DNA of 11,904 bases, taken from contig QMMT01000021.1 in the NCBI GenBank assembly GCA_003647385.1, positions 1 through 11,904 of the forward strand, in the 5' to 3' direction. The notes beneath the pieces were generated by a model that did not search any database, was not told the origin of the DNA, and saw nothing but the letters and a program-made list of their open reading frames with translations. How positions within the stretch are numbered: the stretch's first letter is position 1; each line of letters opens with the position of its first letter. Source of the DNA: Deltaproteobacteria bacterium. GTDB lineage: Bacteria > Desulfobacterota > Desulfobacteria > Desulfobacterales > Desulfobacteraceae. Positions 6,666 to 11,904 of the stretch are shown one piece after another. The translations under genes and the position numbers were made by a program.

Positions 6666-7568
6666 CTATTTTTTAACTTGAACTTTTTTTAACTTGTTCT
6701 GGCGGTATGAGAGCCAGACAACACCTACCATCACAAGCAGGGCTCCCATTGTCTGAAGCGGTGTGAGCCGTTCTCCTAACAAAAACCAGGCATAAACGCC
6801 TGCAAACAAAATTTCAGACATGACAAGGATACTGGCAATTCCTGCCTGAACATATTTTAGTCCCACCATATAGAGCGTAAAGGCTCCAACAGTTGAAAAA
6901 ATAATCAGCCCGGAAAAAATCAGAATTATTTTGAAGTCTAGCGTACTGGGCTGCGTAACAAAAGGCTGCAGGGGGGAAAGCATCATTGCAGCAATTCCAA
7001 AAGCGATGGTCAGGCAGGCAACTGCACCATATCGACTGACAATAGTTTTCCCGGACAATGTCCAACCCGCATAAAAGAACGGCACAAACAAGCCAACCGT
7101 TAAACCAGTGGCATTTGTTTTTTCAAGTGCAAACAGATTTAAACCCGAAGCCATGACTGTGCCAAAGAATATGATGATCATGGCAATAATTTTTTCTCTG
7201 GTAAGCGCTTCTTTCCACAGATACAAAGCTGCGATAGTTACCACAGCAGGCATGGCAGCCTGCTCAACAGTTGTCACAGCAGCTCCGTTTATCATCACAC
7301 TTTTATTATAAAAAATATGAAAGCCACCTAAACAACACCCCATACTCAAAAACCAGGGAATATCCTTTTTTCGAATAGACAGCTTGTGGGGAGAGGTCAC
7401 AAGAGTGTATAAAAGCAAAACACAAAAGGTACTAAAATCACGCCAGAAAGCAAGGGCTACAGAAGAGCAGCCCGTGGAATCAATAATGAGGGTCACAAAA
7501 ATCCCAGACATTCCCCAGGCTGCTGCTGCAGCAAATACTGCGATAACTCCTAACAATTTATGATTCAA
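6666..7568 (-). CDS. EamA/DMT-superfamily permease
   Basis: Drug/metabolite transporter superfamily member, 300 residues, about ten hydrophobic helices in two homologous EamA halves (roughly 6-142 and 156-288). The end of each half shows the typical motif: LWKEALT (117-123) and LGERLT (264-269) before the last helix of the repeat. The C-terminus is short and strongly basic, consistent with a cytoplasmic tail. The family mostly moves amino acids, metabolites or drugs, and substrate cannot be read from sequence. It is the last gene of the dehydrogenase-ETF operon, 33 bp after etfA, so export or uptake of dimethylglycine, sarcosine, glycine or a related metabolite is a reasonable guess. Start is TTG with a weak AGGA ten bases before it; the first internal ATG (residue 20) falls inside the first helix and is less likely. 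Confidence 0.82.
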   Translation of the reverse strand: MNHKLLGVIAVFAAAAAWGMSGIFVTLIIDSTGCSSVALAFWRDFSTFCVLLLYTLVTSPHKLSIRKKDIPWFLSMGCCLGGFHIFYNKSVMINGAAVTTVEQAAMPAVVTIAALYLWKEALTREKIIAMIIIFFGTVMASGLNLFALEKTNATGLTVGLFVPFFYAGWTLSGKTIVSRYGAVACLTIAFGIAAMMLSPLQPFVTQPSTLDFKIILIFSGLIIFSTVGAFTLYMVGLKYVQAGIASILVMSEILFAGVYAWFLLGERLTPLQTMGALLVMVGVVWLSYRQNKLKKVQVKK

Positions 7569-7601
7569 ACAAGGAGGTTCCTGTCTTTAAAGGGTTATGC
7601 C

Positions 7602-8534
7602 TCACAACTTTTCAGTCAATACAGGGACCACATCAAAAATATCACCCACGATACCATAATCACACTTGGCAAAAATAGGGGCGTCCTTATCTTCATTAAT
7701 GGCCACAATGACCTTAGAGGTTTTCATGCCGGCAAAATGCTGTACCGCACCCGATACACCGCAGGCAATGTAGAGTTTGGGACTGACGGTTTTGCCAGTC
7801 TGACCCACCTGCATGGAATGAGGGGCATAACCCGCATCCACAGCTGCTCTTGAAGCACCTACAGCTGCACCGATTTTTTGCGCAGCCGCTTCAAGCATTG
7901 TATAATTTTCAGCAGCCTTAATGGCCCGGCCACCGGTAATGACAATTGGGGCTTCGGTCAGATCCACTTTTCCTGCGCCCGCTTTTTTGGTTTCCACAAT
8001 TTTAATGAGTCCTGAACCTACCAGATCTGCCGTAAAATCAATGAGTTCTCCTGCTGCTTGTACAGCTACAGGATCAATGGAATTGGGGCGAAGCGTACAT
8101 AAAAGAATTGATCCGTTCACTTTAAGTGTGGCAAATATTTTACCGGAAAAATGTGACTTTCTTACTTTTCTTTCAGCAATATTTACCTGCACACAATCTG
8201 ACACAAGCGGTTCATCTATAATGGCAGCAACTCTTGCAAACAGATCACGGCCGATGGCACTGGCTGTCCCCAAAAGCGCTTCAAACTCGTATTCTTTTAC
8301 AGCTGCGGCAAGTGCCTGGGCCTGAAGGTCCGGGCTGGCTGAAAGATCGACAGAAGATGTGATGCTCACGATATGAGAAGCACCATATTCTGCCAGTTTT
8401 TCCTTCATGGCAGACGCATCCTGCTCCAGTACCAGTGCATAGATTTCCTGGCCTGCTGCTGCTGTCATCACACCCAGACTGGTCTCTTTTACATTGTTGT
8501 TTTCAGTTTCAATTAATATTCCTGTACTAGCCAT
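7602..8534 (-). CDS. etfA: Electron transfer flavoprotein subunit alpha
   Basis: Alpha subunit of an electron transfer flavoprotein, 310 residues, soluble. The N-terminal domain (about 5-185) forms the shared fold with the beta subunit. The C-terminal FAD domain carries the family signature: VGASRAAVDAGY (225-236), QVGQTGKTVSPKLY (242-255), SGAVQH (261-266), INEDKDAPIF (279-288) and DYGIVGDIF (292-300). All FAD-contacting stretches look intact. As neighbour of a dimethylglycine dehydrogenase-like gene it should accept that enzyme's electrons with EtfB and pass them to a membrane quinone reductase (ETF-QO or similar) not present here. It starts 15 bp after etfB, with AAGGAG in the gap seven bases before the ATG, and continues toward the permease 33 bp downstream. 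Confidence 0.95.
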   Translation of the reverse strand: MASTGILIETENNNVKETSLGVMTAAAGQEIYALVLEQDASAMKEKLAEYGASHIVSITSSVDLSASPDLQAQALAAAVKEYEFEALLGTASAIGRDLFARVAAIIDEPLVSDCVQVNIAERKVRKSHFSGKIFATLKVNGSILLCTLRPNSIDPVAVQAAGELIDFTADLVGSGLIKIVETKKAGAGKVDLTEAPIVITGGRAIKAAENYTMLEAAAQKIGAAVGASRAAVDAGYAPHSMQVGQTGKTVSPKLYIACGVSGAVQHFAGMKTSKVIVAINEDKDAPIFAKCDYGIVGDIFDVVPVLTEKL

Positions 8535-8549
8535 ATCCTTTTCTCCTTT

Positions 8550-9320
8550 TTATAATACCTTTTCATCCTCTTTAAGGATTCTGACAAGTTCAGTCACCTG
8601 CACATCCACAGACCCTTCCAGCATAGTTGCCCCGGACCGTTCAGGCACAGGTTCCAGTTTTTCGATCCCCACTATTTTGTTTACGTCATCAATGCCCAGA
8701 GAGGCAAAATCAATTTCCTTGATCTCTTTTTTCTTGGCTTTCATGATATCTGGAAATTTTGGATATCTGGGTTCATTCAAGCCCTTTGTCGCCCCAATCA
8801 CACACGGCAGACTCATTTCAATGACCTGTTTTTCCCCGCCGCCGGTCTCCCGTTCTGCAATGGCTTTATCCCCATCAATGGTCAGGCTGGATACCTCATT
8901 CACAACCGACAGTCCCAGATAACCGGCCAGCCGATACTGAGTCTGAAAACTTTCCGTATCCACGGAACCTTTTCCTGTAAAAATCATATCCGCCAGTCCA
9001 TCCTCTTCCATGACCGCTTTTAATGCCCGGGCAGTTACACTGCTGTCCAGAAACTGGCTGTCAATTTTTACAAGGATGGCCCTGTGGGCGCCCATGGCCA
9101 GGGCACTCCTGATGGTCGTTGTTGCCGCTTCTTTTCCCACGGTGACAATCACGACTTCACCGCCCTGGTTTTCAACCAGGGTAACGGCTTCTTCAAGTCC
9201 GTATTCATCATACGGATTGGCCACAAATTTAATTTCCGAATCTTCAAACCCGGTGTCGCCGGAAAGTTTTATACTGGCGGCTGTATCGGGTACATGTTTT
9301 ACACACACATAGATTTTCAT
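8550..9320 (-). CDS. etfB: Electron transfer flavoprotein subunit beta
   Basis: Beta subunit of the electron transfer flavoprotein, 256 residues, the usual length. Family features: the N-terminal strand KIYVCVKHVPDT (2-13), NPYDEYGLEEA (35-45), and the signature region VIEMSLPCVIGATKGLNEPR (166-185) followed by PDIMKAKKKEI, the part that docks to partner dehydrogenases. The nucleotide-loop sequence GKGSVDTESFQT (116-127) differs from the common Gly-x-x-x-Ile-Asp-x-Asp pattern, so whether AMP or a second flavin is bound cannot be decided here. The gene lies 26 bp after the dehydrogenase gene and 15 bp before etfA. This supports a dedicated ETF pair for dimethylglycine oxidation rather than a fatty-acid ETF. 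GGAA is the likely ribosome site before the ATG. Confidence 0.94.
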   Translation of the reverse strand: MKIYVCVKHVPDTAASIKLSGDTGFEDSEIKFVANPYDEYGLEEAVTLVENQGGEVVIVTVGKEAATTTIRSALAMGAHRAILVKIDSQFLDSSVTARALKAVMEEDGLADMIFTGKGSVDTESFQTQYRLAGYLGLSVVNEVSSLTIDGDKAIAERETGGGEKQVIEMSLPCVIGATKGLNEPRYPKFPDIMKAKKKEIKEIDFASLGIDDVNKIVGIEKLEPVPERSGATMLEGSVDVQVTELVRILKEDEKVL

Positions 9321-9346
9321 ATACTTGTCTTCCTTATTTTTGTCTT

Positions 9347-11767
9347 CTAACTCTTCATTTTTTCATTTTTCGGATCATACAATGGCATGGTCACCACCTG
9401 GGCTTTACGCGCCCGCCCTAAAATTTCCACATCCATTTTTGTTCCGGCCTTTGCAAACTCGGGGCTTACATATCCCAGGGCAATGCTTTTTTCCACCCTG
9501 TGACCATACCCGCCTGATGATGTCATGCCAATGCGCTCACCATCCTTTAAAATAGGGTTGTATCCCCAGGGATCTGAATCTTTTGCTTCGACCACCAGAC
9601 ATACCAGTTTCAAAGGAATTCCTTTCTCTTTTTGTTTAAGAACACCTTGTTTACCGATAAAATCTTTCTTGTCCAGTTTGACTGTCCAGGCCACATTGGT
9701 TTCCAGGGGGGTATGATGAACCGTCATTTCGCTCTTCCAGGCAAGATACCCTTTTTCAAGGCGCATGGAATCCATGGCATGCATACCGATCAATTTAATA
9801 TCAAACGCCTTGCCTGCCTCCATCAAATTATTGTAAACCGAAATCTGCTGTTCAATGGGGTGAAAAATTTCAAACCCCAATTCGCCCACATAGTTCATCC
9901 GGTTGATCCGGCATTTTGTCCGTCCCACATAAATTTCCTGGCTGGTGGAAAATTTGAAAGCTGCATTGGATACGTCGCCATAAATAATTTTTTCCAGCAC
10001 CTTTCGGCTCTCGGGTCCCACAAGTACCAGACACCCCATTTTATACGTCAGATCATCCATTAAAACAGATCCATCTTTGGGCAGATTCAATGTCATCCAA
10101 TGCTGGTCATGTTTTTTACCCACACTTGCCGTCACGCAGAAAAACTCTTCTTCATTGACCCGGGTTACGGTCATATCGGATTTAAAATTTCCCTTATGAT
10201 CCAGCATGGGACTCAAAGCGATTGCGCCATCTTTTTCAGGCACTTTCTGGCAGGTCATATTGTTGAGCCAGGCCTTTGCACCCGGTCCTGAAATTTTTGT
10301 TTTGGCAAACCGGGTGAGATCTATGATCCCCACCTTATTCATGGCGTGTCGACATTCATTACCCACATGTTCGAATGCATTGGACCGCCTCCAGGAAGGT
10401 GTCTCATAGGAGTCTTCACCCTTGGGCGGAAAATAATTGGGGCATTCCCAGCCGTAGTAGTCGCCAAAAACAGCATTGGCTGATTTCTGGTATTCATAGA
10501 TGGGACTGGTTCTATTGGGCCGTGCCGCATCCCTGAACTCATTGGGGAAAAACGTAGAATAGAGTCTTGGATAAATGTCTGCTATTTTTTCCGTGTTATA
10601 TGCCCAGTTGGCGTGGGAACCGAACCGTCTGGAGTCTACGTGCCACAGGTCAATTTCAGGTTCCCCGTTCATGATCCATCCGGATAGATAGTGACCGATA
10701 CCACCGGCCTGGGTGATACCAAAGCTATACCCGCAGGCTTGAAAAAAGTTTTTCAACGGTGCCGCAGGCCCCACCAGAGGATCACCATTCGGCGTATAGG
10801 TTATGGGACCGGCTGTCACATGCTTGAATCCCGTATCTCCTAAGACAGGAAATCTTTCCATCCCCGCCTCAATACAGTCAGCAATATTATCAATATCCGG
10901 ATTCAATTCTTCCTGTGCATAATCCCAGGGAACCCCGTTCTTTTTCCACTGCTGCCCGTTTGCCTCGTACATACCTAAAATCAAACTGTCCATCTCCTGT
11001 CTCAAATAGACCGATTTATCAGGATCTCGAACCAGTGGCAGCATCGTATCTCTTTCTTCAACCGCGTTAATTGTTTCATACAGGATGTGGGTGTGAGCAA
11101 TGGCAATGGAAGGGATTTCAAGACCCACCATTTTTGAGACTTCGGGTGCCCATAGACCGGCTGCATTGACCACAACTTCGCAGGTGATATCGCCTTTATC
11201 CGTCTTGACCACCCATTCATCATTTTTTTTATGTTCAATACCCGTGACCAGGGTGTGAAGGTTGAGTTCTGCTCCGTATTTTCTGGCGCCTTTTGCCATG
11301 GCCTGGGTCATGGAAGCAGGATCCACATCTCCGTCATCCGGCCAGTAAAGGCCACCCAAAAGGCCATCTGTATTCATCAGAGGGTGCAGTTTCCCCATCT
11401 CTTCAGGTGTAACAAAACTGACATCCAGCCCCAGGCAGCGATTCATGGAATAATAGTATCCCAACTCATCCATTCGATCAGGGTTGTCTGCTGTTTTAAT
11501 AGATCCTGTCGTATGCCAGCCTGTGGATTGCCCGGTTTCCTGTTCCAGCTGCTTGAATATTTCAATACTTTTCATGTTGATCTGAGTACAATAATAACTT
11601 GGGTGATAAAAAGACACATTTCCCGCCGCCATCCAGGTAGACCCGGACGTCAGTTCATGTTTTTCAATCAGAACTACATCTTTCCATCCATATTTTGCCA
11701 GATGATAGGCAACACTGACACCGATGGCACCGCCGCCGATAATGACTGCTCTTGCATTGGTTTTCAT
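9347..11767 (-). CDS. Dimethylglycine dehydrogenase-like flavoprotein with C-terminal GcvT (folate) domain
   Basis: Two-part enzyme of 806 residues. The N-terminal FAD-dependent DAO-type oxidase domain (about 5-385) starts with the dinucleotide motif GGGAIG (11-16). The C-terminal aminomethyltransferase-like domain (about 425-800) includes GELGFE (628-633), the family's folate-site region. Residue by residue it runs parallel to mammalian dimethylglycine dehydrogenase, for example ETGQ (77-80), VYLRQE (253-258), and TAGPITYTPNGDPLVGP (318-334). Expected reaction: dimethylglycine to sarcosine, C1 unit to THF as methylene-THF, electrons to ETF; etfBA follow directly. His225 and Tyr254 fall near the family's substrate-site residues. 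Oddity: STWMAAG (43-49) has Met46 where DMGDH and sarcosine dehydrogenase have the histidine that carries covalent FAD, so FAD should be non-covalent. No signal peptide. ATG with AAAGGAG 11 bases upstream. Sarcosine dehydrogenase activity is the main alternative. Confidence 0.85.
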   Translation of the reverse strand: MKTNARAVIIGGGAIGVSVAYHLAKYGWKDVVLIEKHELTSGSTWMAAGNVSFYHPSYYCTQINMKSIEIFKQLEQETGQSTGWHTTGSIKTADNPDRMDELGYYYSMNRCLGLDVSFVTPEEMGKLHPLMNTDGLLGGLYWPDDGDVDPASMTQAMAKGARKYGAELNLHTLVTGIEHKKNDEWVVKTDKGDITCEVVVNAAGLWAPEVSKMVGLEIPSIAIAHTHILYETINAVEERDTMLPLVRDPDKSVYLRQEMDSLILGMYEANGQQWKKNGVPWDYAQEELNPDIDNIADCIEAGMERFPVLGDTGFKHVTAGPITYTPNGDPLVGPAAPLKNFFQACGYSFGITQAGGIGHYLSGWIMNGEPEIDLWHVDSRRFGSHANWAYNTEKIADIYPRLYSTFFPNEFRDAARPNRTSPIYEYQKSANAVFGDYYGWECPNYFPPKGEDSYETPSWRRSNAFEHVGNECRHAMNKVGIIDLTRFAKTKISGPGAKAWLNNMTCQKVPEKDGAIALSPMLDHKGNFKSDMTVTRVNEEEFFCVTASVGKKHDQHWMTLNLPKDGSVLMDDLTYKMGCLVLVGPESRKVLEKIIYGDVSNAAFKFSTSQEIYVGRTKCRINRMNYVGELGFEIFHPIEQQISVYNNLMEAGKAFDIKLIGMHAMDSMRLEKGYLAWKSEMTVHHTPLETNVAWTVKLDKKDFIGKQGVLKQKEKGIPLKLVCLVVEAKDSDPWGYNPILKDGERIGMTSSGGYGHRVEKSIALGYVSPEFAKAGTKMDVEILGRARKAQVVTMPLYDPKNEKMKS

Positions 11768-11828
11768 TGTTTTTACATCTCCTTTTTAATGAATCTTTCA
11801 TCAGACAATTATTTACTCTTATTATTGA

Positions 11829-11845
11829 TGCACTTAACATACCAA
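11829..11845 (-). promoter_or_regulatory. Sigma-54 (-24/-12) promoter of the dehydrogenase-etfBA operon
   Basis: Read on the minus strand, TTGGTATGTTAAGTGCA has GG and GC exactly ten bases apart and keeps TTGG, the G at the eighth position and TGCA of the consensus. Transcription would begin near 11818, giving a leader of about 51 nt before the ATG at 11767. It closely resembles the promoter at 1988-2004 (both begin TTGGTA and end TGCA), supporting co-regulation by the same activator. Confidence 0.65.
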
Positions 11846-11894
11846 TCAGGAGAATAAATTTTGTAATAAATCGAACTTTTAGCGGGTCCTATAG

Positions 11895-11901
11895 AGTGAA
11901 A
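11895..11901 (+). promoter_or_regulatory. Possible activator half-site at the window edge
   Basis: AGTGAAA repeats the core half-site of the dyads at 1827-1840 and 1861-1874. It lies about 80 bp before the predicted minus-strand start near 11818. Seven bases in AT-rich DNA is weak evidence, and the window ends three bases later, so a full dyad or second copy cannot be seen. Confidence 0.2.
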
Positions 11902-11904
11902 CAA

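Noticed and set aside
9347..11767. Stand-alone glycine cleavage T protein
   Set aside because: The GcvT-like part is only the C-terminal half; an intact FAD oxidase domain precedes it in the same frame, and no gcvH or gcvP is nearby.
11844..11856. IHF-like site at the minus-strand promoter
   Set aside because: One mismatch to the consensus and it overlaps the -24 element, a poor place for DNA bending.

Overview
The window looks like part of an anaerobic quaternary-amine (most likely glycine betaine) catabolism locus. The probable host is a marine sulfate-reducing Desulfobacterota, for instance a Desulfobacterales relative. This is inferred from gene content (corrinoid methyltransferase system, ETF, sigma-54 regulation) and moderate GC; no marker gene fixes the taxonomy. 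No tRNA, rRNA, insertion sequence, CRISPR or phage-like gene was seen.

Layout. Bases 1-318 hold no recognisable gene, only a terminator-like hairpin (120-162). A PAS/AAA+/Fis-type sigma-54 activator (319-1818) comes first. After a 274-bp gap with a full sigma-54 promoter architecture, a plus-strand operon follows: BCCT transporter (2093-3595), non-pyrrolysine MttB-family methyltransferase (3678-5099), corrinoid protein (5111-5743) and methyl-THF:corrinoid methyltransferase (5777-6577). A hairpin at 6593-6615 separates it from a convergent minus-strand operon. That operon reads, in transcription order: dimethylglycine dehydrogenase-like flavoprotein with a GcvT domain (11767-9347), EtfB (9320-8550), EtfA (8534-7602) and an EamA/DMT-family permease (7568-6666).

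Proposed joint function (inference). The BCCT carrier imports betaine. MtgB moves one methyl group to the MtgC corrinoid, and MtgA passes it to tetrahydrofolate as methyl-THF, leaving dimethylglycine. The flavoprotein then oxidises dimethylglycine to sarcosine, hands electrons to EtfAB and loads the second C1 unit on THF as methylene-THF. Both C1 units could enter the THF/Wood-Ljungdahl oxidative branch. Anaerobic betaine demethylators are classically described as stopping at dimethylglycine, so pairing the corrinoid module with an ETF-linked dehydrogenase is the most notable feature.

Regulation. Both operons are preceded by a GG-N10-GC (-24/-12) promoter, at 1988-2004 (+) and 11829-11845 (-). 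The plus-strand promoter also has candidate activator dyads and a consensus-matching IHF site between them. This supports one sigma-54 regulon controlled by the neighbouring activator. A further oddity is methionine at the position where dimethylglycine/sarcosine dehydrogenases usually carry the FAD-linking histidine.
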